Of a stretch of DNA of 32,789 nt, positions 25,993 through 32,789 are shown one piece after another. The notes beneath the pieces were generated by a model, which made no database searches, was not told the DNA's origin, and saw nothing but the letters and a program-made list of their open reading frames with translations. How positions within the stretch are numbered: the stretch's first letter is position 1; each line of letters starts with the position of its first letter. This DNA comes from Chrysochromulina tobinii (lineage: Eukaryota; Haptophyta; Prymnesiales; Chrysochromulinaceae). The position numbers and the translations under genes were made by a program. The DNA is taken from positions 1-32,789 of the forward strand of contig JWZX01003365.1 in the NCBI GenBank assembly GCA_001275005.1, written 5' to 3'.

Positions 25993-27402
25993 ATGGCTCG
26001 TCGCAAGGGAGGAAGGCGCATTAAGCGCAAGACGCAGAAGGTGACGGACACGGCCGAATCGACCACCGACATTCCGCCGCGAGCGTTCGTCTTCTCCAAG
26101 GGCGCCGTGCCCGGCAAGCTCAAAGCACTCGTCGAGAACTTGAAGCGCGTGCTCTCGCCGAATACGGCGACGGCGCTGCGTGCGCAGAAGAGAAACAAGC
26201 TGCGCGACTTTGTCGACGTCGCGGGCATGCTGCATGTCAGCTTCTTCCTGATCGTCTCCGCGACGGACAAGAACTCGTACTTGAGGCTCGTGCGCTGCCC
26301 TCGCGGGCCGACGCTCACGTTCCGGATCACGAGTTTCTCGCTAGGCTCAGACATTGCATCAGCGCAGCGTAAGCCCTATTCGGCCGGCCACTCGGTCTGG
26401 CAGAGCGCGCCCTTGCTCATTCTCTCCAACTTTGACAAGAGCGTCCAGCACGAGGCCCTGTCAGCCACTATGCTCCAGAACCTTTTCCCGACGCTCAATG
26501 TGGCGACGGCGCGGTTGGCGAGCTTCCGGCGCGTGGTGCTCGTGCACCAGCTTCCCGCGGCCGAGGGCGGCGGCTGCGAGCTCCGCCAGTATGTGATCAA
26601 GGCCGCGCCGACGGGCGTGTCCAAGGGCGTCAAGCGGCTCGTACGCGGCGACAAGCTGCCCTCCCTGGGCAGGTACTCGGACATGGCCGAGTACCTGACG
26701 CGTAAGGGGTACTCGAGCGAGAGTGGCGCCGAGACGGACGAGGAGGACAAGACCGAGCTGCCCCAGGACTACCTCCACGGGCGTAACACGCGCTCACAGC
26801 AGCGCGTCTCGATCAAGCTGCACGAGGTGGGCCCTCGCATGTCCCTCGCTCTGCTCAAGGTAGAGGAAGGGTTGTGCGACGGCGCGACGCTGTACCATGC
26901 GCTCGTGAGCAAGACCGAGGAGGAGGCCGCCGCCATCGCCGAGCGCGTCGAGGCTCGTGCGGCCCTCAAAGCCGAGCGGAAGCAGCAGCAGCAGCTCAAC
27001 GTCGAGCGTAAGAAGCTGGAGGCGGCGGAGAAGACGACGCGGCGCAAGCGGCGGCGCGGCGAGATGGGCGACGACGAGGAGGAGGACGACGAGGGTGGCA
27101 CGGAGGCAGCCGATGTCGCCTACGGCAATGGCGGCGGCGCAGAGGACGACGAGGACGACGACGCCGAGTGGTACCGTCGCGAGGTGGGCGAAGAGCCGGC
27201 GCCCGAGCTTGCGCTCAAGAGTGGCGGAGGGCGAGCAGCAAAGCGGCCCAAGGTCGTCCAGAGCGAGAACGAGAGAGCGCCTGCCCCATATGCCAAGGCG
27301 GCCGCCGCCATGCGCGGCAAGCTCATCGGCGGCGGCAAGCGCAGCCCTGGAGGTGGCAAGGGCAGCCCTGGAGGTGGCAAGGGAAAGGGCAAGGGCAAGT
27401 GA
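25993..27402 (+). CDS. PPAN: Peter Pan/SSF1 Brix-domain ribosome biogenesis factor
   Basis: 469 residues from the ATG at 25993 (MARRKGGRRIKRKTQK); the frame is open upstream to 25390 without family similarity there. Human PPAN is 473 residues. The Brix domain covers about residues 29-300 with strongly conserved blocks: PRAFVFSKGAVPGKLKALV, NLKRVLSPNTATALRAQKRN, KLRDFVDVAGMLHVSFFLIV, RCPRGPTLTFRITSFSLGSD, APLLILSNF, LQNLFPTLNVATARL, YVIKAAPTGVSKGVKRLV, HEVGPRMSLALLKVEEGLCD and ATLYHALVSKTEEE. The C-terminus is a Lys/Arg/Glu-rich helix, acidic runs and a Gly/Lys tail with a repeated KGSPGGG. PPAN/Ssf1 acts in the nucleolus in pre-60S assembly and pre-rRNA processing (ITS2 side). It is divergent from the methyltransferase, 252 bp between starts. 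Confidence 0.95.
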   Translation: MARRKGGRRIKRKTQKVTDTAESTTDIPPRAFVFSKGAVPGKLKALVENLKRVLSPNTATALRAQKRNKLRDFVDVAGMLHVSFFLIVSATDKNSYLRLVRCPRGPTLTFRITSFSLGSDIASAQRKPYSAGHSVWQSAPLLILSNFDKSVQHEALSATMLQNLFPTLNVATARLASFRRVVLVHQLPAAEGGGCELRQYVIKAAPTGVSKGVKRLVRGDKLPSLGRYSDMAEYLTRKGYSSESGAETDEEDKTELPQDYLHGRNTRSQQRVSIKLHEVGPRMSLALLKVEEGLCDGATLYHALVSKTEEEAAAIAERVEARAALKAERKQQQQLNVERKKLEAAEKTTRRKRRRGEMGDDEEEDDEGGTEAADVAYGNGGGAEDDEDDDAEWYRREVGEEPAPELALKSGGGRAAKRPKVVQSENERAPAPYAKAAAAMRGKLIGGGKRSPGGGKGSPGGGKGKGKGK

Positions 27403-28142
27403 GCATTTGAGGTCGGTCGTAGTACAGTACATCCCGCCCATCGCAAGCGGCCTCACCACAGCGGTATCTCTGTTTCCTCAGAGCCATGCAGGCTGGGCGC
27501 AAGGGACCGCAGCCTGCCGCACGCTCGCGCGCTCACAGACCCCGCCGCGCCCGCGGCGGACCGGCGGTTCGTGCCCGGGTGCGAGCGCGCCATTTTACAC
27601 ACGTGGTCTCTCACACTTTAGGCAAGGGTTTAGTAACGCGGAAAGCGTAGAACGGCAGTGTGTGTACATATAGCGTACTCGCAGGTCGCAGGGGGACATA
27701 CAACAATTGACATACAACGCAATAAATATGGCATGAAATATGCGACATCGTGTTGTGTTTTCATAACCGATTATATAAACTCGAATTCCACGCCAACTAA
27801 CCTTTGATGTTTGAATCAAAGAAAGTGCGCCGAATAAGAGATGACGAGATTAGCCAAATTTGGGCGAGACGCTCCGGCGGGTAACCAAAGCAGGCGCGGT
27901 CACGAGGACTGTAACTCCTTTTCTAATTTCTTCAGTGTTCAGACCTTGAGGAGGCGGGTCCAGCTCATGACGTCTCATCTGGTCCAGCTGTAACAGCTGC
28001 AATACAATTGTCAATTCAAAGCAAAGGCGAAGGTTTATAAATACCTGCGCTGCTGTCGAAACGAGACCGTCAGCGCTCAGCGGGCAGGCCGTCATCGATC
28101 CGCAACCGCGCATTTCACAAGTCCTATTGTGATCCCGCCGAT
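27403..28142. other. 3' intergenic region between convergent genes
   Basis: AT-richer than average, especially 27700-27830. It may hold a 3' exon of the gene at 28143 (see the feature at 27850). Nothing else was recognised. Confidence 0.5.
27850..27996 (-). CDS. Possible 3' exon of the neighbouring disordered-protein gene
   Basis: After an acceptor-like TTGTATTGCAG ending at 27997, the minus strand is open as LLQLDQMRRHELDPPPQGLN, then TEEIRKGVTVLVTAP, to a stop at 27850. Two connections upstream are possible. A 171-nt intron from a GTGGAG at 28167 would join the gene at 28143-29921 in frame (after IPKGL). A 48-nt in-frame intron from a GTATTT at about 28044 would join a small separate frame starting MRGCGSMTACPL. 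The balanced composition suggests real coding sequence, but this is weak. Confidence 0.3.
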   Translation of the reverse strand: MLQLDQMRRHELDPPPQGLNTEEIRKGVTVLVTAPALVTRRSVSPKFG

Positions 28143-29921
28143 CTACAACTTGGCGCCCTGTCTCCACAAGCCCTTGGGGATCGCCTCTTCTGGCGGTGGC
28201 GTGACGACCCATGGGCAACGCCCGTACGCCACGCCACGGTCTGACCGCCTCGATCCATCGCCGTCGCTGCCGACGCCGCAACGCTGTGCGGACGGCGTAC
28301 TGCGCCCGTCACGACGCCCGGTGAGGCGCGCAGGGAGCTTGGCACGACTCTTGGCCACGTGGCGGCCCAGCGGGGATGCCTCGTCCTCCACCACCCACAC
28401 CCCATGCAGCTGGTTCTCACGCCACTCGAGCTCGGGCGACGCGAGGCCGAGCCGCAAGCGCACATTCGATTCGATGGGCTCCGACGATGGCGTCGTGCGC
28501 ATGCTGAGGGTCGAGCCGCTATAATGGTTGGCGCCCGGCGGCGGAGCGCCATGTCGAGCGCGTGCCAACGCAGCGAATGAAGAGGGCGGTAAGGGCCGTC
28601 CACTCGCTTGGCTCCTCGCTTGGCTCTCGGCAGCCACCGTGCCTCCACTCGCTCCAGGCTCCGGATACACGCGGAGAGATTCTGCGTATGCCTGGCAAGG
28701 GAGGAAGGTTGCCTCCTTCATCCGGCGGTCGTTGTCGGGCGCGCCTCGCGGCGCATGGTAGTCAATGTTGGCGGTGACGTCGTACTGGCGGATCTCGCGC
28801 CGCCGCTGCGGGTCTGGATGGCCACGACCGTTGGGGCTGCTCGAGGTACGCAGGCTGCGTTCTTGCGCCTCGGCAGAGCGACGTGAGGCGAGGTGGGCCG
28901 AGCTGAGCGCAGAGCCCGCGCCCGACGCCGTCGGCGAGGCCGGCGCCACGCTGCGGGGGGGGCTGTATGCTACCCCTGGCAGGCTCACGTGCAGACTGGA
29001 ATGAGAGTGCGCCGGCCGCTTATGGAAGCTCATGCTCGGTCCAAGACCAAGTTCATGGCTCGGTCGGAACCACGCGGCGACGTTAGCCGATCTGGGCGTC
29101 GCCGCCGAATTTCTAGTGAGGCTCGGAGCCATATTTGTCGTCGCCGATTTAGCCGCGGTCGCAAAGTAGCCGGTGGGATCGGCGCGAGCGGACGCCGAGG
29201 GGGGGCTAGACTTAGGGCTAGACTCGCAGCGCACGCCGCCACTGCTCGGGCGTCGCACTGCCGGATGGCCTCCTCTTCTCGCCGGCTGCATCGCGCCGCG
29301 GGCAGCCAGCTCGGCAGCATCGAGGCCGGGCATCGGATCGGCATGCTGCACTTGCTTCGGGGCACCGACGGCAGAGAGTGCATCGAGCGCTCCTCGCGCC
29401 GGCCCTGGCCACACAAAGTGGATCTTATCCTTGTTGGGAGCGGTTGGGGCCTCCGCGCGGCTCTGAGCTGACGCGCCTGCCACGTTCTCACCCTCGTCAC
29501 AGCAGCGACTCTCCCCAAGGGACTTGTGCGCATTGCGTTGCTGCCCGCTGATCAAGAGAGGGTTGACGTACTCGTCACCGTACAAGGCTGGCCGGCTGGC
29601 CGGAACGACGCCGGCCTCAGGCTGCACCGCACGAAGGAGCTCCTTCCACGGCTCAGACTCGATCATTGCGCGCAGCATCTCCTCGTCCGAGAGGCCAGCG
29701 AGAGGCGACATTGCACACAAAGCAGCGGAAGGTGGCGAGGTTGCGCACACAGCAGCGCAATACTCCAAGACTGCGCCGTCGCCTTCACAATCAGGGCTGG
29801 CGAGAGGAGGCTGCAGAATGTCGATTGTCAGATCAGATCGTGCGCTTGATGTTGATGATGATGATGGTGTCATCCCCGTTGAGGCTGGGGACGGCGCCGC
29901 AACAGACCACAGGAGCTCCAT
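28143..29921 (-). CDS. Unknown, largely disordered protein
   Basis: 592 residues from the first in-frame ATG (29921; the frame opens at a TTG at 29993). No family recognised. The N-terminal ~110 residues contain an acidic/hydrophobic segment (LAGLSDEEMLRAMIESEPWK, then ELLRAVQPEAG) that may fold as helices. The rest is rich in Ser, Ala, Pro and Arg, with islands that may be conserved: APNKDKIHFVWPGPARGA, TANIDYHAPRGAPDNDRRMK, TFLPCQAYAESLRVYPEPG, LGLASPELEWRENQLHGVWV and the end CPWVVTPPPEEAIPKGLW. A long frame with such islands spread along it suggests a genuine gene, probably a scaffold. An additional 3' exon at 27850-27996 is possible. Confidence 0.55.
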   Translation of the reverse strand: MELLWSVAAPSPASTGMTPSSSSTSSARSDLTIDILQPPLASPDCEGDGAVLEYCAAVCATSPPSAALCAMSPLAGLSDEEMLRAMIESEPWKELLRAVQPEAGVVPASRPALYGDEYVNPLLISGQQRNAHKSLGESRCCDEGENVAGASAQSRAEAPTAPNKDKIHFVWPGPARGALDALSAVGAPKQVQHADPMPGLDAAELAARGAMQPARRGGHPAVRRPSSGGVRCESSPKSSPPSASARADPTGYFATAAKSATTNMAPSLTRNSAATPRSANVAAWFRPSHELGLGPSMSFHKRPAHSHSSLHVSLPGVAYSPPRSVAPASPTASGAGSALSSAHLASRRSAEAQERSLRTSSSPNGRGHPDPQRRREIRQYDVTANIDYHAPRGAPDNDRRMKEATFLPCQAYAESLRVYPEPGASGGTVAAESQARSQASGRPLPPSSFAALARARHGAPPPGANHYSGSTLSMRTTPSSEPIESNVRLRLGLASPELEWRENQLHGVWVVEDEASPLGRHVAKSRAKLPARLTGRRDGRSTPSAQRCGVGSDGDGSRRSDRGVAYGRCPWVVTPPPEEAIPKGLWRQGAKL

Positions 29922-30385
29922 CTCCGTGGCGACTCCGTCCAATTTACGCTGCTCGCACGTGGTCCTCTTGAAGACCGGCTCGCCCGGCGCCAATTCGGGA
30001 ATCGCTAAAAACGCAAGGTATCCATATGTGTGCGCAGAATGTGCTGAGGGACAGAAGTTTTGGTACGCTTCGGGACGGAAACGGATTTATTACGAATGTG
30101 CATGCGTCAAAGCCATGAAGTTATGAAGCCAACGTGGTCTGTGCAGTGTGCCAGAGTTAAGCTCAGGTAAGACACGCCCGCCGGCCGCCGGCCGTTAGTG
30201 ACCTGGATCCGACATGACGCCAAGACGATGACGCCAAAAATTTGTGTTGTTATGAACAACGTCGTCATACATGTATCAGTGTGAATTCATCTACTTGGAA
30301 GTACAATGTATCCGTGAATGTGCTTGGGGGTGAAGGCTCAGTTATCAGCTAGTACGCTAGCACGTAGTTAAACTTCATTGTCGCA
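29922..30385. other. Intergenic region on the minus-strand side of the OsmC-like gene
   Basis: It holds the 5' flank of the gene at 29921 and the 3' flank of the OsmC-like gene. A 10-bp direct repeat (ATGACGCCAA) occurs at 30214 and 30228. No gene was recognised. Confidence 0.5.
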
Positions 30386-30994
30386 TCAGGCTTTTGGTTT
30401 ATTTGCGACTTCTAGTTCTGTGGCCCGATCCTGGCCTCTGTACGTATCTGCTGCGGTCAGCTCAGTCCGGTCCAAGCGCCATTGGAATTCGAGCTTGACT
30501 CCTCCTTGAGCCAGCGAGGCCGCCACCGGACATCGCCGCTCCACGATTGCACCGAGTGCGAGCACGTCCTCGTCGCTGATGCTCATGCTCGACGGGCGTA
30601 CGTGCACGACGCCCTGCACGTACAGGAGCGCTGCCGAAACGGGTGCCTCCTCGTGGATCGGAAGATGCAGCGCGCCGCGCTCATCCCTCGCCGCCTGCAC
30701 ATCGCTAAACTCAATCCGCACAATTCGATTGTGCGGCCGTGGCCACAGATGGCGTGCGACGAAGTGTGCAGTCGCCGCCTTGCATCCGACGAGGGCGGCT
30801 AGCAGCATCTCGACCGGCTGCGCGAAGGCGTCTTCGCCGCCGGCCGCACGCGGCAGATCAGATTGCAGCTCGTGGCCCGTGTTGGTCTGCGCACGGCACC
30901 GCGGCCTGCCGGCGTCGGCCACAGCGTCGAGGCGGTAGAGGTGGAGCCGTGCCATGGATGCCGCAGCCCCAAGGGCTCGGCTCGACGGGCTCAT
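30386..30994 (-). CDS. OsmC/Ohr-family protein (probable thiol peroxidase)
   Basis: 202 residues from the ATG at 30994. OsmC features: an N-terminal strand region ending in a Gly-His-Glu turn (TNTGHELQSDLP), the helix PVEMLLAALVGCKAATAHFV with the first reactive Cys (Cys 71), a strand IVRIEFSDVQAARDERGALH, and the second helix ending VERRCPVAASL with Cys 155. OsmC and Ohr enzymes reduce organic hydroperoxides with such a Cys pair; the remoter YhfA-like subgroup keeps the fold with less certain activity, and I cannot decide between them. The final ~40 residues (FQWRLDRTELTAADTYRGQD, then ATELEVANKPKA) close the fold. There is a short Ala-rich N-terminal extension but no clear signal peptide. 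Confidence 0.8.
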   Translation of the reverse strand: MSPSSRALGAAASMARLHLYRLDAVADAGRPRCRAQTNTGHELQSDLPRAAGGEDAFAQPVEMLLAALVGCKAATAHFVARHLWPRPHNRIVRIEFSDVQAARDERGALHLPIHEEAPVSAALLYVQGVVHVRPSSMSISDEDVLALGAIVERRCPVAASLAQGGVKLEFQWRLDRTELTAADTYRGQDRATELEVANKPKA

Positions 30995-31502
30995 GGCCAA
31001 CTAGCACGTAGAGAATCGAGCGCCAAAGTGAGATTGCGATGCAGTCGTGTCGTCGATGAGCTCTGCGATGCGTCGCTAAGGCCGAGAAGCGTGCATGTGT
31101 CGTTTATACGATCGTCCAAGCAACACGAATAATGGTCAGCTCAAAATGAGCTGATCCACACGCCACGGACGGTCGCATGCTTTGGTACATGTAGTCATGT
31201 CAGCATGCCCCCGCGGGCGTGTGAACGTCACCAAGGATAAAGATAAAGCTGCAATAGATCCAATGCCCCACAATGTAAAAATGAGATCACTCATCTTAAA
31301 TCATTCATTGCAACATCATTCACACGTGATCTCAACATCATTCACACCAACATGAGAATTCACACCCAAAATGAGATTTTTGAAGAGAGTCTTTGGCGCG
31401 AATCGACCCGTTTTCCCACAGGCTCGTGCACCTCGAGAGAGCTCCCATTGAACCGCGGCTCTCATCTCGCAGCAGATCTGCGACGCTCCACACCGACCAT
31501 TA
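30995..31502. other. Divergent intergenic region between the OsmC-like and duplicated-domain genes
   Basis: It contains the 15-bp direct repeat near 31311. AT-richer than the genes, in keeping with two promoters. No gene was recognised. Confidence 0.55.
31311..31347. repeat. 15-bp direct repeat upstream of the gene at 31503
   Basis: CAACATCATTCACAC occurs at 31311-31325 and 31333-31347 (22-bp offset), about 155-190 bp before the start codon. It could be a promoter element pair. Confidence 0.7.
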
Positions 31503-32276
31503 ATGTCTGCCTCGATTGCAATGCTCGCGCTCCAGGGTGCCACTGGTTTCACTGCCGCCCCATCCATGCGGCCGACGTCCGCTGTCAACCTCGTCCGCAT
31601 GCAGTCGAGCATGTCCGCGCGTGCCTGGGACATCAACGAGATCACCCCCGATGGCAGCCTCGTGCAGCGTGTTGAGGGCCTGACGCGCAAGACCTGGAAG
31701 TTCAACGACCTCTCGAAGGACCGCGTTCAGGTTGCGGTGACCAGCGAGGGCCGCCCCGTGCACGCCGATGTCCAGCTCTGGCTCGGCCCCGACTGGACCC
31801 CCTTCACGCTGAAGGCGTACAGTGAGGACGGCAAGCTGCGCCCGATCCAGACCCTTGTGGGCACGCGCAACAAGGCGGCGATGATCGAGGTGCGCAACGT
31901 GGGCGAGTACGAGTTCCCGTTCAAGGCCGCCTCCAACTACGCCAAGGGCGCCATGGCCAAGGTCCACTCGGAGATCCCGGCGACCACGTCGGGTGAGCGC
32001 TGCGACGGCGGTGCCCTCCGCTCTTACCCCCTCAGCGCCTCGGCCAAACAGCTGGAGGTGGTGCTGAACACGGACGGTAAGCAGCTGAACGCGCGCATCG
32101 AGCTCCTCAACGCCCCCAACAACCCCAAGCAGACCTTCGAGGTCTTCACCAACAACGGTGAGCTCAACTCGCTCTGCGTGTGCTTCGAGACCCCTGACGC
32201 GGGCAACACGGTGCGCATCCGCAACCTGGCGCCCGTTGAGTTCCCCTGCTACATCCACCTCAACGAGATCATGTAG
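31503..32276 (+). CDS. Plastid-type conserved protein with a duplicated beta-rich domain
   Basis: 257 residues from the ATG at 31503. The N-terminus MSASIAMLALQGATGFTAAP is a signal peptide-like stretch with a Phe just after an Ala-Thr-Gly site, as in the ASAF-type junction of secondary red plastids, followed by a Ser/Arg/Met-containing transit segment. Two homologous domains follow. A (about 72-142) contains DRVQVAVTSEGRPVHADVQL, a stretch around KLRPIQT, and IEVRNVGEYEFPF. B (about 181-253) contains KQLEVVLNTDGKQLNARIEL, a stretch around ELNSLC, and VRIRNLAPVEFPC. I remember similar uncharacterised proteins in diatoms and other algae, but no function. Codon use is strongly biased to C-ending codons (for example AAC, GAG, ATC, CTC), typical of highly expressed genes. 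Confidence 0.8.
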   Translation: MSASIAMLALQGATGFTAAPSMRPTSAVNLVRMQSSMSARAWDINEITPDGSLVQRVEGLTRKTWKFNDLSKDRVQVAVTSEGRPVHADVQLWLGPDWTPFTLKAYSEDGKLRPIQTLVGTRNKAAMIEVRNVGEYEFPFKAASNYAKGAMAKVHSEIPATTSGERCDGGALRSYPLSASAKQLEVVLNTDGKQLNARIELLNAPNNPKQTFEVFTNNGELNSLCVCFETPDAGNTVRIRNLAPVEFPCYIHLNEIM

Positions 32277-32789
32277 ACGCCCGCACGTAGCGGCGACTCG
32301 TTCTCTGTGAGTCTGTAGCCCAGCGCGGGCGCTGAGCAATAGCTGCCGATCGCTGCCGACGACTGCGGTGTTCGGACCAAGGGACGATCGCTGCCGACGA
32401 CTGCGGTGTTCGGACCCAGGGACGACGCGACGCTCCCTCAGCTGCGTGGCGGCGGAGCCCGGGCACTAGTGGGCCCTCGGGGCTGTGTGTGTGTGTGTGA
32501 TTGGCTCCATGCATCTCATCATGTGGCGTGGGGTGCGGCGGCAATTGTGTGTGGGCGGTGGCTTGGATTCGAGAGAGATCGCTCAGCGACGGACCAGGGG
32601 CTGATACGGTGATATGTTTCGTTTAACGATGCTTTGCATCTCTATCGGCGACGGCCCTCTCTCGCCTTAGTAGAGCGGGCTCGCAAATCGAATTAAAAGA
32701 AAACGCATGTTCCGCGCGCCGCCCCCCGCCGCCCCGCGCCGCATCGCGCAGTGCCAGTGGCCAGTCTGTGCCCGCGGCCGCGCCGGGCG
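32277..32789. other. 3' flank, no gene recognised
   Basis: It contains a 38-bp tandem repeat at 32347-32422 and a short GT microsatellite at about 32484-32500. The last ~90 bases are extremely GC-rich. I see no coding evidence. Confidence 0.6.
32347..32422. repeat. 38-bp tandem repeat, two copies
   Basis: Copies start at 32347 and 32385 and differ at one position (ACCAAGG versus ACCCAGG). They lie just downstream of the gene at 31503. Confidence 0.9.

Noticed and set aside
1-32789. tRNA, rRNA or mobile-element genes
   Set aside because: Scanned for tRNA T-loop patterns, transposase or reverse-transcriptase motifs and long terminal repeats; none seen, though a by-eye scan can miss some.

Overview
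This is a nuclear segment of a GC-rich, compact eukaryotic genome, most likely a flagellated alga with a secondary red plastid. A haptophyte (Emiliania/Chrysochromulina/Prymnesium type) is my first guess and a pelagophyte or other ochrophyte the alternative. The reasons are spliceosomal introns of about 100-180 nt (mostly GT-AG, one apparent GC-AG), ciliary genes (an LZTFL1/BBS17 homologue and a tubulin polyglutamylase), presequence-like leaders on plastid-type proteins, long Ala/Pro-rich low-complexity proteins, and a selenoprotein-type methyltransferase with in-frame TGA. The species assignment is inference; nothing here is bacterial in organisation.

Layout, left to right. 1-1332 (-): 5' part of a secreted beta-helix protein with Pmp-like repeats, running off the left edge. 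2077-3009 (+): unknown protein with two CIFTGD motifs. 3375-4184 (-): coiled-coil protein. 4514-5723 (-): LZTFL1 in three exons. 5936-6451 (+): ABM-like dimeric alpha/beta-barrel protein. 6598-10692 (-): about 1320-residue Ala-rich / TIR-like / LRR protein in two exons. 10808-11305 (+): small Cys-rich protein. 11878-14262 (+): TTLL polyglutamylase. 14992-16128 (+): NIPA/EamA-type membrane transporter. 16434-17237 (-): unknown. 17526-19225 (+): protein built of about twelve ~33-residue repeats plus an RRM-like end. 19451-20169 (+): two-exon organelle-type protein. 20899-21414 (-): parvulin prolyl isomerase. 21613-22815 (+): SAM-domain/C2-like protein. 22985-24223 (-): unknown disordered protein. 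24829-25740 (-): AS3MT-like methyltransferase with in-frame TGA. 25993-27402 (+): Peter Pan/SSF1 Brix-domain ribosome-assembly factor. 28143-29921 (-): unknown disordered protein. 30386-30994 (-): OsmC-like protein. 31503-32276 (+): plastid-type protein with a duplicated domain.

Many genes are head-to-head with 100-750 bp between start codons (1332/2077, 5723/5936, 10692/10808, 17237/17526, 21414/21613, 25740/25993), so shared promoters are likely. No operon logic applies. The functional themes are ciliary biology (LZTFL1, TTLL, perhaps the repeat and coiled-coil proteins), plastid/redox functions (parvulin, OsmC, two leader-bearing proteins, the methyltransferase) and ribosome assembly.

The most notable observation is the methyltransferase. 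Its reading frame continues through a TGA that sits exactly where animal arsenite methyltransferase has its conserved WGEC cysteine, and downstream there is a by-eye SECIS-like hairpin. All splice calls, domain calls and structures were made by eye without searches.
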